Shown here one piece after another: positions 9,519 to 19,106 of a DNA stretch of 64,000 bases (position 1 is the stretch's first letter; every line of letters begins with the position of its first letter). This DNA is from Grimontia indica (lineage in GTDB: Bacteria > Pseudomonadota > Gammaproteobacteria > Enterobacterales > Vibrionaceae), in contig NZ_ANFM02000036.1 of the NCBI RefSeq assembly GCF_000333895.2, positions 18,910-82,909 of the forward strand, given 5' to 3'. Below the pieces are notes generated by a model. The model had not been told where the DNA came from and made no database searches. It saw nothing but the letters and a program-made list of their open reading frames with translations. The position numbers and the translations under genes are program-made.

Positions 9519-10544
9519 GTGTTAGCGTATTTACTGCGACGGTTATTGCTCGTCGTTCCCACATTTCTTGGCATCACATTAGTGATCTTTGCCATCACCC
9601 GATTTGTGCCGGGTGGGCCCGTTGAGCGCATGCTCGCCCAATCCCAGTTTATGCAGGAAGGCGCATCACAGACCCAGAGCTTTCAGGACAACTCCGCGCT
9701 GGATGAATATCAGCTCGAAGAACTGAACGCTTTCTACGGTCTAGACAAGCCAGTGATGGAGGCATATTGGGAATGGTTGAACCGCCTTCTGGTGCTCGAT
9801 TTTGGCGAATCTACCCGTTACTACGAGCCCGTGCTGGATATGATTATCGAGCGGCTTCCCGTCTCCATGTTCTACGGCGGCATGACTTTCCTGATTGCCT
9901 ATTTGGTCTCTATCCCTCTCGGCTACTACAAAGCCGTTAAGCACAATACTGCCTTTGATAACGCCTCTTCCGTGCTGATCTTTGTGGGTTATGCCCTTCC
10001 GGGTTATGTGGTCGGCATCCTGCTATTGAGTGTTTTCTCCTTCCATCTCGACTGGTTCCCCATGGGTGGATTTACCTCTGATGACTTTGACGATTTAGAG
10101 TCCAAAGGTGAGATGATCAAAGACGTGCTCTGGCATGCCGTACTGCCACTGATTTGTTACATCATCGGTGATTTCGCCACCCTGACCATCACCATGAAGA
10201 ACAACCTGATGGAGAACCTCTCCGCCGATTACATACGTACCGCCATTGCTAAAGGTCTGCCATTTAAAGACGCGGTGCGTAAACACGCGATGCAGAACAG
10301 TTTGATTCCTCTGGCGAGCCATTTCGGTAACTCGCTGTTGTTCTTCCTGACTGGTTCCTTCCTGATCGAAGTGGTGTTCAACATCGACGGCATTGGCCTG
10401 CTTGGCTATGAAGCCATTATGGAAAGGGATTATCCGGTGGTGATGGCCATTGTGGCACTGAACGCCGCTATGCTGCTGGTGGGTAACATCGTTTCAGATA
10501 TCTGTGTGGCACTCGTGGATCCACGAGTAAGGTTTGGTGAATGA
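9519..10544 (+). CDS. yejB: Peptide ABC transporter permease YejB
   Basis: First permease of a peptide importer of the YejABEF type (341 aa). It begins like DppB/OppB permeases, LAYLLRRLLLVVPTFLGITL, with six transmembrane helices and the cytoplasmic coupling sequence around DYIRTAIAKGL. A loop with a QSQF/DFDDLESKGEM insert is typical of YejB rather than DppB. The start is GTG, with CAGGGAGAG at good spacing. It overlaps yejE by four bases. In E. coli the system imports oligopeptides including microcin C; the natural substrate here is unknown. Confidence 0.9.
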   Translation: MLAYLLRRLLLVVPTFLGITLVIFAITRFVPGGPVERMLAQSQFMQEGASQTQSFQDNSALDEYQLEELNAFYGLDKPVMEAYWEWLNRLLVLDFGESTRYYEPVLDMIIERLPVSMFYGGMTFLIAYLVSIPLGYYKAVKHNTAFDNASSVLIFVGYALPGYVVGILLLSVFSFHLDWFPMGGFTSDDFDDLESKGEMIKDVLWHAVLPLICYIIGDFATLTITMKNNLMENLSADYIRTAIAKGLPFKDAVRKHAMQNSLIPLASHFGNSLLFFLTGSFLIEVVFNIDGIGLLGYEAIMERDYPVVMAIVALNAAMLLVGNIVSDICVALVDPRVRFGE

Positions 10545-11590
10545 TGATGACTCTCAGCCCACTAACGAAAAAGAAGATCAAACGCTTCAAGGAAATTAAA
10601 CCGGGTTATTGGTCTTTCATTGTCCTCTCTACCCTATTGCTGCTTTCCCTGTTTGCAGAGTTTTTCATTAACAGCAAAGCCCTGATGGTGCGCTATAACG
10701 GCGAGCTGTTCTTCCCTGTGGTGAGCGATGTTCGCCTCGGCACCGAGTTTGGACAGGATTACCAAAGCGAAGCAAATTATCGCGAGCTTCAAGCGCTGTT
10801 TGAGGAAGAAGACAAAGGCAACTTCGTGATCATGCCTTTGGTGCCCTGGAACCCGTATGAGCAGGATTTTATCGAGGGTGAATTCCCGCCTTACGCACCA
10901 AGCATTGAATCACAGCATTACCTCGGCACCGATGTGATTGGCCGTGACGTGCTGGCACGCTTGTTCTATGGCTTTCGCATCGCCATGATGTACGCCCTCA
11001 CCACCATGACCATCTGTTTTGCGATTGGTACCGTGATTGGCTGTGCCATGGGCTTTTTCGGTGGCAAGTTCGACCTTATCAGTCAGCGCTTTATTGAGGT
11101 CTGGTCGATGATCCCCTTCCTCTACGTCATCATGATACTGGTCTCGATCACCAAGCCCACCTTCACCCTCTTTGTCGCCATCAACGTCATATTCGGCTGG
11201 ATGGGGATAACCTGGTACATGCGGACCATGACCTACAAAGAATCCGCACGGGAATACGTGATGGCCGCGAGAGCACTCGGCGCGTCTACCACACGTATCC
11301 TGCTGAAACATATTCTGCCTAACACCATGGTCATGGTGATCACTCTGGCACCCTTTACCATTGTGGCTAACATAACCGCATTGACCGCGCTAGATTATCT
11401 AGGCCTTGGTCTTGCGCCACCAACACCGAGCTGGGGAGAGTTACTGCAGCAAGGTAAGTCAAACCTCGACAGCCCATGGATTGTCACCTCAGTAGTCACC
11501 GCCACTGTGCTGGTGCTCACCATGGTGACCTTTATTGGCGATGCGGTTCGCGCTGCATTCGACCCGAAAAAATTCACCCGTTATGTCTGA
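10541..11590 (+). CDS. yejE: Peptide ABC transporter permease YejE
   Basis: Second permease (349 aa), overlapping yejB by the ATGA at 10541. It has an N-terminal membrane helix, then a long periplasmic segment (about residues 45-130) containing VRLGTEFGQDYQSE, as in YejE, then the BPD transmembrane core with the coupling motif EYVMAARALGAS near residue 230. The end is typical of the DppC family (DPKKFTRYV). The overlap suggests translational coupling to yejB. Confidence 0.9.
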   Translation: MMMTLSPLTKKKIKRFKEIKPGYWSFIVLSTLLLLSLFAEFFINSKALMVRYNGELFFPVVSDVRLGTEFGQDYQSEANYRELQALFEEEDKGNFVIMPLVPWNPYEQDFIEGEFPPYAPSIESQHYLGTDVIGRDVLARLFYGFRIAMMYALTTMTICFAIGTVIGCAMGFFGGKFDLISQRFIEVWSMIPFLYVIMILVSITKPTFTLFVAINVIFGWMGITWYMRTMTYKESAREYVMAARALGASTTRILLKHILPNTMVMVITLAPFTIVANITALTALDYLGLGLAPPTPSWGELLQQGKSNLDSPWIVTSVVTATVLVLTMVTFIGDAVRAAFDPKKFTRYV

Positions 11591-11603
11591 CAAGGAAGTG
11601 ACC

Positions 11604-13430
11604 ATGTTTAAATTGACCACACTCGCCGCTTTAAGCGCACTCGCTTTCACCGCGCAAGCCGCCGAACTTCCTGCCAACCTTAACTGGCAGACAAACTGGG
11701 ACGATCCGGTATTTGCGTCTGACAAAGCCAAACGTGGCGGAACATTGCGCACTCACCTCGCCAGTTTCCCACTCACGCTTCGCACCGTGGGGCCAGACTC
11801 AAACTCAGGCTTACGCACTTACTTCCTCGATGAAGTGCCGGGACTCGTCACGCGCCACCCTGATACCTTGAACTGGATACCTGACATTGCCACCGAATGG
11901 GCATTTGCTGGCGACAACAAAACGGTCTATTTCAAACTCAATCCAGACGCAAAGTGGAACGACGGTAAAGCCATCACGGCAAGCGATTTCGAATTCATGC
12001 TCACGTTTTACCGCTCCAAAGACATTGTTGCACCCTACTACAACGACTACTACACCAACACCATTGCCGATGTGGTGAAAATCGACGACCACACGCTTGC
12101 CGTTAGTACTGTGGAAGAGAAAAACCAGGAAGAGTTAATGCTGACAGTCGGTGGCCTGAACCCCAAGCCAGCGCACTTTTTCAGCCGAGGGAAAGACAAA
12201 AACGGCGATGGCATGGACGACGACTATGTCCGTAAATACAACTTCAAAGCAGAGCCGACAGCAAGCCCATACTTTGTCGACAAGATTAAAAAGGGTAAGA
12301 GCCTGACGTTGAAACACGTCGGTGACGACTGGTGGGGTTACGAAAACAAATACTATCAGAACCGCTATAACGTCGACAAAATACGCTTCACAGTGATCAG
12401 AGACCAGGATCTTGCCCGCCAGCACTTTGAAAAAGGCAAGCTGGATGTCTTTGAGCTGACCCTGCCAGAAGTATGGCATGAAAAGACAGATGGCGAAGTC
12501 TACCAAAAAGGCTATGTTCATCGTTTCTGGGGCTTCAACGAAGTGCCTCAGGGTGCCGGGGGACTGTGGCTCAACACCGCTCAGCCGCTATTAGGTGATA
12601 TCAATATCCGCCGCGGCATCATGCATGCTACGGACATGGACGGTTTGATTGCAAAGCTGATACGCGGAGACTATTCCCGTAAGCCACACGCGACAGGATC
12701 AGGTAACGGAAAATACTCTTGGGAAGGAGCAACGCCACCAGCCTTCGATGCAGAGTTAGCGATTTCCCATTTCACGAAAGCTGGCTTTGACAGCGTCGGT
12801 GGCGACGGTGTGCGCGTCAACGACAAAGGAGAGCGCCTGTCTTTCGAGTTGGTCTACCCATATCCATCCTGGATACCACGCATGGCTTATCTCAAAGAGC
12901 AAGCGAAACTGGCCGGACTCGATTTCCAACTCAAATTGATTGATGGTGCTACCGGCTTCAAATACATGTCGGAGAAAAAGCACCAATTAGCCTTCATCAA
13001 TATGGGTGCAAAAGAGATCCCTGGGTATTGGGAGTACTTCCACTCTGAAAACGCGAATAAGCCGCAAACCAATAACTTCAATAATTTCAGCACACCAGAG
13101 CTGGATGAATTGATCACCCAATACCGCTCTGAGTTTGACCTGACCAAAAAACAGCAACTGGCTCATGAAATCCAACGCATTATCCAAGATGCGTCTGTCG
13201 TCGTACCAAGCTACATCCTGCCATGGAGTCGTCAAGGCTACTGGCGCTGGATGCAGTACCCAGAAAACCCGATGCAGAAAAGAATGGATTACCTGTTCAC
13301 CGTTGGCCGCATTTATGGCTTGAGCACCTTCTGGATTGATTCAGATGTGAAAAAAGAAACGCTCAAAGCCATGGACGAAGGCAAAGCATTTGAACCCGTG
13401 ACAGTGATTGACGATCGCTACAAGCGATAA
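11604..13430 (+). CDS. yejA: Peptide ABC transporter substrate-binding protein YejA
   Basis: Periplasmic solute-binding protein, SBP family 5 (608 aa from this ATG). A Sec signal peptide (MFKLTTLAALSALAFTAQAA) is followed by the mature protein with KAKRGGTLRTHLASFPLTLR near its start, a YejA-type opening. The ATG at 11604 is preferred to earlier in-frame codons because AAGGAAG lies just before it and the signal peptide starts here. In E. coli yejA precedes yejB; here it follows yejE, so gene order differs though the set is the same. Confidence 0.9.
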   Translation: MFKLTTLAALSALAFTAQAAELPANLNWQTNWDDPVFASDKAKRGGTLRTHLASFPLTLRTVGPDSNSGLRTYFLDEVPGLVTRHPDTLNWIPDIATEWAFAGDNKTVYFKLNPDAKWNDGKAITASDFEFMLTFYRSKDIVAPYYNDYYTNTIADVVKIDDHTLAVSTVEEKNQEELMLTVGGLNPKPAHFFSRGKDKNGDGMDDDYVRKYNFKAEPTASPYFVDKIKKGKSLTLKHVGDDWWGYENKYYQNRYNVDKIRFTVIRDQDLARQHFEKGKLDVFELTLPEVWHEKTDGEVYQKGYVHRFWGFNEVPQGAGGLWLNTAQPLLGDINIRRGIMHATDMDGLIAKLIRGDYSRKPHATGSGNGKYSWEGATPPAFDAELAISHFTKAGFDSVGGDGVRVNDKGERLSFELVYPYPSWIPRMAYLKEQAKLAGLDFQLKLIDGATGFKYMSEKKHQLAFINMGAKEIPGYWEYFHSENANKPQTNNFNNFSTPELDELITQYRSEFDLTKKQQLAHEIQRIIQDASVVVPSYILPWSRQGYWRWMQYPENPMQKRMDYLFTVGRIYGLSTFWIDSDVKKETLKAMDEGKAFEPVTVIDDRYKR

Positions 13431-13441
13431 AGGCAGGAAAG

Positions 13442-14305
13442 ATGACGGAACCGGTTCTCAGCGTCCGCAGATTAGAAACAGAATTCACCACTGATGACGG
13501 TGTAGTGAAAATCCTCCACGGCGTGAATTTCGATGTCATGGCAGGCCGAACCCTAGGTTTGGTCGGTGAATCAGGCAGTGGTAAAAGCGTCACTGCCATG
13601 TCCATCATGGGCTTGCTCCCCAAGCCTTATGGGCAGGTCACGTCTGGCGAGATCCTCTATCGTGGCATCGACTTAGTCAGCCTGCCGCCGGAAGAGATGT
13701 ACCAAATGCGCGGTAACCGGATTTCCATGATATTTCAGGACCCGATGACCGCACTGAATCCGGTGCATTCCATTGGCAAGCAGCTGACCGAAGTACTCGC
13801 ACTCCACAATCCGGAGATGAGCAAGAAAGCGCAACAGGCTGCCGCCCTTGAAATGCTGGAAAAAGTCAAAATTCCAATGCCGGAAAAGCGGCTCAATGAA
13901 TACCCGCATAACCTTTCCGGCGGCATGCGACAACGTGTGATGATTGCAATGGCATTGGCCTGCAGACCCGACATTCTGATCTGTGACGAGCCCACCACCG
14001 CGCTGGATGTGACGGTTCAGGCCTCGATTCTCGACCTGATGAATGACCTGCAGGAAGAAACGGGCATGGCGATGATATTCATCACCCATGATTTGGGCGT
14101 TGTCGCGGAGATTTGTGATGATGTAGCGGTAATGTATGGCGGAAAAATCGTCGAGAATGCCGACGTGTTCGATCTGTTTGACCACCCTCAGCACCCGTAC
14201 ACCAAGCGCTTGCTCGGCCTGATGCCGGATCTGACTACCGAACCCAAGCAGTTGATTGATATCCCTGAGATCGATCCTGCGCTGTTTCCGGAATTTCGAG
14301 GTTAA
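13442..14305 (+). CDS. Peptide ABC transporter ATPase, corresponding to the N-terminal half of YejF
   Basis: A DppD/OppD-like ATP-binding subunit (287 aa). Walker A is GESGSGKS (about residues 42-49), the signature is LSGGMRQR (about 158-165), and Walker B is ILICDEPTTALD. In E. coli, YejF is one protein with two ATPase halves; here the halves are separate genes three bases apart. Both halves are complete in length and motifs, so this is a natural two-gene arrangement rather than a broken gene. Confidence 0.88.
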   Translation: MTEPVLSVRRLETEFTTDDGVVKILHGVNFDVMAGRTLGLVGESGSGKSVTAMSIMGLLPKPYGQVTSGEILYRGIDLVSLPPEEMYQMRGNRISMIFQDPMTALNPVHSIGKQLTEVLALHNPEMSKKAQQAAALEMLEKVKIPMPEKRLNEYPHNLSGGMRQRVMIAMALACRPDILICDEPTTALDVTVQASILDLMNDLQEETGMAMIFITHDLGVVAEICDDVAVMYGGKIVENADVFDLFDHPQHPYTKRLLGLMPDLTTEPKQLIDIPEIDPALFPEFRG

Positions 14306-14307
14306 CC

Positions 14308-15135
14308 ATGGAAGAGTTGCTAAGAATCGATAACCTTTGCAAACACTTCGTTTCCGGCAAAGGTATTTTCAAAAAGGGCTACACCATCAAAGCGGTGGAT
14401 GGCGTTTCTTTCAGCGTGAAGCGTGGCGAAACCCTAGGCTTGGTCGGCGAATCTGGCTGCGGGAAAAGCACCCTTGGGCGCACCATCCTCAAGCTTTATG
14501 AGCCGACAGGTGGCAAGATTTTCTTTGAAGGCAAAGACATCACCGACCTCAGCCCGCGTGCGATGCGTCCGCTTCGTAAAGAGATTCAAATCGTGTTTCA
14601 GGATCCGCTGGAATCCCTTAATCAGCGCCACACCGTGGGCATGATTCTGGAAGAGCCTTTCGAGATCCATAACATCGGCACCCGCGCAGAGCGTAAACAG
14701 TGGGTAGAGGAACTCTTAGTAAAAGTTGGCTTGCCCGTAGAAGCGGCCAGTCGCTATCCTCACGAGTTCTCCGGCGGTCAGCGTCAGCGTATCGGTATTG
14801 CACGGGCGATTGCACTGAAACCCAAGCTACTGATTTGTGACGAATCTGTCTCCGCATTGGATGTATCAGTACAGGCACAAATCCTGAACTTGCTGTTAAA
14901 GCTGCAACAGGAAATGAACCTGGCAATGATATTCATCTCCCACGACCTTTCCGTGGTGCGTCAGGTATCAGATAACGTCGCGGTGATGTATTTCGGCAAC
15001 ATGGTGGAATACGGCAATGCAAAAGCGCTGTATGCCGACCCGCAACATGAATACACCCAAACACTGCTGTCGGCAGTGCCGGTGAATCACCCGAGAAACC
15101 GTAAGAAAAAACGGCCTGCGGAAGCCACCAGCTAA
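14308..15135 (+). CDS. Peptide ABC transporter ATPase, corresponding to the C-terminal half of YejF
   Basis: An OppF/DppF-like ATPase (275 aa) with Walker [10 protein letters not shown], signature FSGGQRQR and Walker [13 protein letters not shown]. The catalytic Glu is followed by Ser-Val instead of the usual Pro-Thr, which is common in this subfamily. The C-terminal tail ([16 protein letters not shown]) is basic. It ends the yej operon and is followed by a strong terminator. Confidence 0.88.
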   Translation: MEELLRIDNLCKHFVSGKGIFKKGYTIKAVDGVSFSVKRGETLGLVGESGCGKSTLGRTILKLYEPTGGKIFFEGKDITDLSPRAMRPLRKEIQIVFQDPLESLNQRHTVGMILEEPFEIHNIGTRAERKQWVEELLVKVGLPVEAASRYPHEFSGGQRQRIGIARAIALKPKLLICDESVSALDVSVQAQILNLLLKLQQEMNLAMIFISHDLSVVRQVSDNVAVMYFGNMVEYGNAKALYADPQHEYTQTLLSAVPVNHPRNRKKKRPAEATS

Positions 15136-15177
15136 TACCAATCGTAGTAAGTATCTGCTACCTACTGTGATTGGTAT
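15135..15177. repeat. Short imperfect palindromic intergenic repeat
   Basis: Arms ATACCAATCGTAGTA and TACTGTGATTGGTAT (13 of 15 complementary) surround a 13-bp centre. A related half, TACTGTGATTGATAT, lies at 8292-8306 beside focA. Such ATACCAATCACAGTA palindromes are frequent between genes in Vibrionaceae genomes (from memory). It overlaps the last base of the preceding stop codon. Confidence 0.6.
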
Positions 15178-15183
15178 AAAAGC

Positions 15184-15213
15184 AAAAAGCCCTGTCCGGA
15201 GACAGGGCTTTTT
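15184..15213. terminator. Bidirectional intrinsic terminator between yej operon and yaiL
   Basis: AAAAAGCCCTGTC and GACAGGGCTTTTT arms with a short loop. It has A- and T-runs on both sides and lies between convergent genes. Confidence 0.9.
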
Positions 15214-15235
15214 CTTGTTCATCAAGAGGCTATGC

Positions 15236-15757
15236 TTACCACATCAGATCGTCAGGGATCTTGAAGTCTGCGTATGGATCGTCCTCGTCCATCGCCTGTT
15301 CATCCACCGTGTTGTTCAACACGATAGTGTTTTCATCTCGCTGAACAATTTTGTCCGCCACCACACCAGGAACGATCGCGTAACCTTCACCATCACGGGC
15401 AATCGCCAAGCGGCCATTCACCAGTTGGTCTTGGGTGGCTTTATCAACATAAATCTTTTTCACCAGCGTGCCGTCAGTGAAGTTGTAGCCGATATCGCCG
15501 TCTTTGCGGTCAATCTTGTTCATCTCGACCAATTGCTTCACCTGCGCGGCAATCGCCTTTTTCTCGGCTTCCTGCTGCTTCTGGCGGTTCAACTCCTGAT
15601 CTTGCGCGACCTGCGCGGCGCGTTTTTCTTCAACAGCGGCTTTGGCTTCTTTTGCCAGCGTGCGCGATTTCTTCGAGCTCTTACCGGCCTTCTTCATTTT
15701 CTTTTTGTCGATAAGACCAGCTTGAAGCATCTGCTCTTGTAGGGATAGTTTTGCCAT
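15236..15757 (-). CDS. yaiL: DUF2058 (YaiL-type) protein
   Basis: A small lysine-rich protein (173 aa) of the DUF2058 family, called nucleoprotein/polynucleotide-associated in E. coli. It starts with the family signature MAKLSLQEQMLQAGLIDKKK, followed by a basic, coiled-coil-prone region (to about residue 85), and then a small folded domain (NFTDGTLVKKIYV, GEGYAIVPGVVADKI). The start at 15757 is supported by CGGAG six bases upstream and by the conserved opening; the frame is open further upstream but with no homology. Molecular role unknown. Confidence 0.88.
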   Translation of the reverse strand: MAKLSLQEQMLQAGLIDKKKMKKAGKSSKKSRTLAKEAKAAVEEKRAAQVAQDQELNRQKQQEAEKKAIAAQVKQLVEMNKIDRKDGDIGYNFTDGTLVKKIYVDKATQDQLVNGRLAIARDGEGYAIVPGVVADKIVQRDENTIVLNNTVDEQAMDEDDPYADFKIPDDLMW

Positions 15758-15841
15758 GTTGACTCCGTAGCGGGCGCTATTTTCCCGAATTAATGGCCGA
15801 ATCATACCATTTAAGCCAGATTCGGCGCACCTCCAAACGGG

Positions 15842-17827
15842 TTAAACACCCATTGCTGACACTTGCGCTTTCACCTGAGCAAACGGATAAGCTGCGAGCT
15901 TGCCGAACCCTTCGATTTTCCCGGCGCGTAAACGTCCGGTCAGTGGCGTTGCAATACCACACAGGAACCTTGTCGCCGCCTCTGCCGAGACTTGCGTGCC
16001 GTCTTTCGCGGCGGCATCAAGCAAAGGCTGGAGCAAACGCTGTAACTCCGCAGCATCCAGTTCTGCCTGAGCGCTGGCTTTTGGCAACAATGCAACATTG
16101 CCACGACACACCGAGCAATGGCCACATTGCGCTGGTGCGTGTTGGTCAGCGAAATACGCTGCCAAGCGATGGCTCAAACAGGTCTCGGTTTCAAACAGAG
16201 ACAGCATGGCTTCCACACGGTTGATTTCCGACGCTTCTTTGGTGAGGAAGAGTTGATGCATCTGCTCGCTCAGTTGCGCTGCTTGCTCACTCTGACACGC
16301 CTCAAGCTGAGTAACGCGGTAAACGTCCATCATCTGCTTGCTTTCAAGCTCTATCCAGCCTTTGTCAGCAAAGTAATCCAATGCCGTGACAGCGCGCTTT
16401 CTTTCCGCGCTGTAGCCTTGCCAAAGCGCATCAAAGTCCACGCTATGCCAGGTGCGCGATTTTGGTGAGCATTGGAAAATCGCCTCGACAAATTGTCTTC
16501 TCTCGCCTTCAAACTGGTTCAATACCTGTTCAGGCTCCACCAGCATTTTGAAACGGTAATCGGCGAAGTAACTGAACTGCGGTTCGATGATGCCCGCAAG
16601 CTCGAGGTAAACCAGCAAGGTTTTAAGCGGCAACTGACGCACATTGGATTCTTTGGAAAGGCGGGTCAGCATCACTTCCCATGGTCTACCCGCAGGTGTC
16701 GAACCAATCTCATCAATCACGGCGCGAATGGCAATCAAATCCGGCGTGTCACCGTACACAAAGTTTTCCAACACACTGACCGATTCGCGGTTAGCCAGTA
16801 CAGAGCAGACTGACGGCAAGCCATCACGCCCTGCCCGTCCGATTTCCTGACTGTAGTTCTCCACCGATTTTGGCAAATCGTAGTGAATCACTGCACGTAT
16901 ATCCGCTTTATCAACGCCCATGCCGAATGCAATGGTCGCCACAATGCAGTTGATTTCCCCACGCATAAAAGCGTTTTGAATCCGCTGGCGATCATCACTC
17001 ACCATGCCTGCATGGTAAGCCTGCGCGGCAACGCCAGCGGCTCTGAGTTTGCCTGCCACACTCTCGGCGGTTTGCTGCAAGGTGACATAAACAATGGTGG
17101 GCTGAGGAAGCGGCACGCTCTGCATCAAGCTAAGTAATGCCTCGTCTTTTTGCTCTTCCGCACAAGGAAGCACGTTGAGATCCAGGTTCTGACGATAGAA
17201 GCCCGTCACCTCGACATTCTCAGGGGCGATGCCGAACTTATTGCGCATGTCTTCGATAACCTGCGGTGTTGCAGTCGCGGTGAGAAGCAGTACTTGAGGA
17301 ATATTAAGCTGGGTGCGGTAAGCCGGCAGCTTCAGGTAATCAGGACGGAAATTATGCCCCCACTCTGAAATACAGTGCGCCTCGTCCACCACCAGCAAAG
17401 AAATCGGCACTGAGGAAATAAACTGACGGAAACGCTCGTTCTTCAGACGCTCGACAGAAATCATCAGGATTTTGGTTTCACCTGCTTTCACCGAACGCAT
17501 CACTTCGCGCGATTCGTCATAAGTCAGGGAAGAATCAATCGAGGCGGCAGCAATGCCCTTTCCGCGCAAAAAATCGAGCTGGTCTTTCATCAGCGCAAGC
17601 AGCGGAGAAATCACCAAAGTCAGGTGAGGAAGATGAAGCGCAGGAAGCTGGTAGCAGAGAGATTTGCCCGAACCTGTCGGAAAGATGGCCGCTGAGGAAT
17701 GCCCCGCCAATACCCTTTCGACCACATTCTGCTGACCACCGCGTAAGCTCTCAAAGCCAAAAACCGTTTGGAGTGTATTCAAGTACGCATTCTTAGCTTG
17801 CGAAGATGCTTGCATCATGTGCCTCAT
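15842..17827 (-). CDS. recQ: RecQ-family ATP-dependent DNA helicase
   Basis: A superfamily 2 3'-5' DNA helicase (661 aa). Walker A is FPTGSGKS (about residues 49-56), Walker B/DEAH is VVDEAH (146-151), and motif VI is QEIGRAGRDG. A RQC-type zinc site is visible as CLSHRLAAYF...CGHCSVC. There is no obvious complete HRDC domain after it, and the opening (FGFESLRGGQQNVV) differs from canonical RecQ, so this may be a paralogue and the symbol is tentative. Translation may start at the ATG pair at 17818/17815, where GAGG precedes at good spacing, rather than 17827. Confidence 0.85.
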   Translation of the reverse strand: MRHMMQASSQAKNAYLNTLQTVFGFESLRGGQQNVVERVLAGHSSAAIFPTGSGKSLCYQLPALHLPHLTLVISPLLALMKDQLDFLRGKGIAAASIDSSLTYDESREVMRSVKAGETKILMISVERLKNERFRQFISSVPISLLVVDEAHCISEWGHNFRPDYLKLPAYRTQLNIPQVLLLTATATPQVIEDMRNKFGIAPENVEVTGFYRQNLDLNVLPCAEEQKDEALLSLMQSVPLPQPTIVYVTLQQTAESVAGKLRAAGVAAQAYHAGMVSDDRQRIQNAFMRGEINCIVATIAFGMGVDKADIRAVIHYDLPKSVENYSQEIGRAGRDGLPSVCSVLANRESVSVLENFVYGDTPDLIAIRAVIDEIGSTPAGRPWEVMLTRLSKESNVRQLPLKTLLVYLELAGIIEPQFSYFADYRFKMLVEPEQVLNQFEGERRQFVEAIFQCSPKSRTWHSVDFDALWQGYSAERKRAVTALDYFADKGWIELESKQMMDVYRVTQLEACQSEQAAQLSEQMHQLFLTKEASEINRVEAMLSLFETETCLSHRLAAYFADQHAPAQCGHCSVCRGNVALLPKASAQAELDAAELQRLLQPLLDAAAKDGTQVSAEAATRFLCGIATPLTGRLRAGKIEGFGKLAAYPFAQVKAQVSAMGV

Positions 17828-17992
17828 GTCATTGGGTCAGTTCTGCGAGCAGTCTACACTGCGCAACCCTATGCTTCGAGTGCAAACACCGTTTAGACCG
17901 AGCACGCTCCGGTTTCGGGTGAAAACCAATCAAGCAGCATCATCCACTTGCCAGAAAAACGCATAAAAATCATTCCCAGACTGAGGAAGCTA

Positions 17993-18592
17993 TCACCAAA
18001 ACTTCCACCATGGCTTTTTGATTTCGAAAGTGAAAGTCGCTTCTGACTCATGGCTACCTGAAAGCACCACAGGCAGACCATTAGCAAACACATCACTGCA
18101 ATCTTCATCATGCTTGAAACCCACCAGCGTGCTAGCAAGTGCAAGAGGGACTTCAAAGACATGGTCGACATCTGCCGACTCTCCACCAACTTCTTCCTGT
18201 TCGGCCAGATATTGCACTTTCAACGTCTCAAATCTCGCGGGTAATTGCCCTTCTGCTGTCAGGTTCATGAGGCTTTCCTGCGCATCATGCTCCACCTGCC
18301 AACGCTTCTCACCAGCGAACCAACACTCAGCGGAAGACATCATCACATGCTCTTCCACCGAACAGGCGATCGCCATGCCGATTCGCGACAGTTCTGCCAA
18401 CGACTCTTTGGCAATGATGAGGTTGTTCGCCCCCTGACCAACCACCAAATACCAGTCATCCCGCAAAGCCACACCTGCTAAGGCAGATTCAAAATACTCG
18501 TCGGTTTCTGTCGTTGCCGTGAATCCCAACGTCTCCAATACTGCATCTTGGTTTTCGGTTTTAACCGCCACCCAGGAAAGTGAAAAGCCCAT
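17993..18592 (-). CDS. Conserved-type hypothetical cytoplasmic protein
   Basis: A 199-aa acidic protein with no signal peptide or membrane segment. It starts MGFSLSWVAVKTENQDAVLE and ends in an aromatic, basic tail (KKPWWKFW). The middle resembles a small alpha/beta sensor fold, but I can assign no family. It is a single gene between recQ and a palindromic repeat. Composition matches the surroundings. Confidence 0.65.
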   Translation of the reverse strand: MGFSLSWVAVKTENQDAVLETLGFTATTETDEYFESALAGVALRDDWYLVVGQGANNLIIAKESLAELSRIGMAIACSVEEHVMMSSAECWFAGEKRWQVEHDAQESLMNLTAEGQLPARFETLKVQYLAEQEEVGGESADVDHVFEVPLALASTLVGFKHDEDCSDVFANGLPVVLSGSHESEATFTFEIKKPWWKFW

Positions 18593-18621
18593 TTCTTATC
18601 CTTCAGAAAATTCGATGAGGT

Positions 18622-18887
18622 AATACCCAAGCAACCTGAAGATGCTCGCATTCAGAGGTCATCAATGTGTTCAATTCGAGGCAAATTTTACGAGGAATAG
18701 TCATTCTATTTCCGTGGAATTTAACGAAGAAGTGGGCGCATTGATGGCCTCCCTTCGGGCGAGTTGACTGGCGTCGTGCTCTTTGTTGTCCCTTTTTGAT
18801 GGAGGTGACTACACCTGCAAAGGGACGCCGTGATCACAACACCAGTCAAACTCGCTGCAACGTGCATCTTCAGATTGTTTGGGTATA
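18622..18887. repeat. Long palindromic intergenic repeat (MITE-like)
   Basis: A 266-bp element with inverted ends: AATACCCAAGCAACCTGAAG at the left and CTTCAGATTGTTTGGGTATA at the right, followed inward by further partial complementarity (GATGCTCG against CGTGCATC). Internally it has a second inverted pair, GAGTTGACTGGCGTCGTG and CACAACACCAGTCAAACTC, around CAAAGAGCACGACG-like and AGGGAC sequences. It fills most of the gap between the hypothetical gene and trhO. I recall similar sequences in Vibrionaceae and Shewanella intergenic regions; they carry no obvious gene. Confidence 0.7.
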
Positions 18888-19106
18888 AGACTCAACACAA
18901 TAGCAATGCGCCACGCCCGATTTTGTCTTGTCTATATGCCACACCAGGAATTTCTGTGGCTATCCGCAACACAGAGAGCATAAATGGGCGTAAACCTGTA
19001 ACCACACTTTCTATCCGTATTTAGCCTTATCTTGCTTCGCTATACTTCAACCGCTCAACTAAGGAAGCTCTGGATTTACGCTCCAGCTCGCTAAATGGAA
19101 GATAAA

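Noticed and set aside
15167..15742. 191-codon plus-strand frame opposite yaiL
   Set aside because: It runs through the terminator and mirrors yaiL; no support for a gene.
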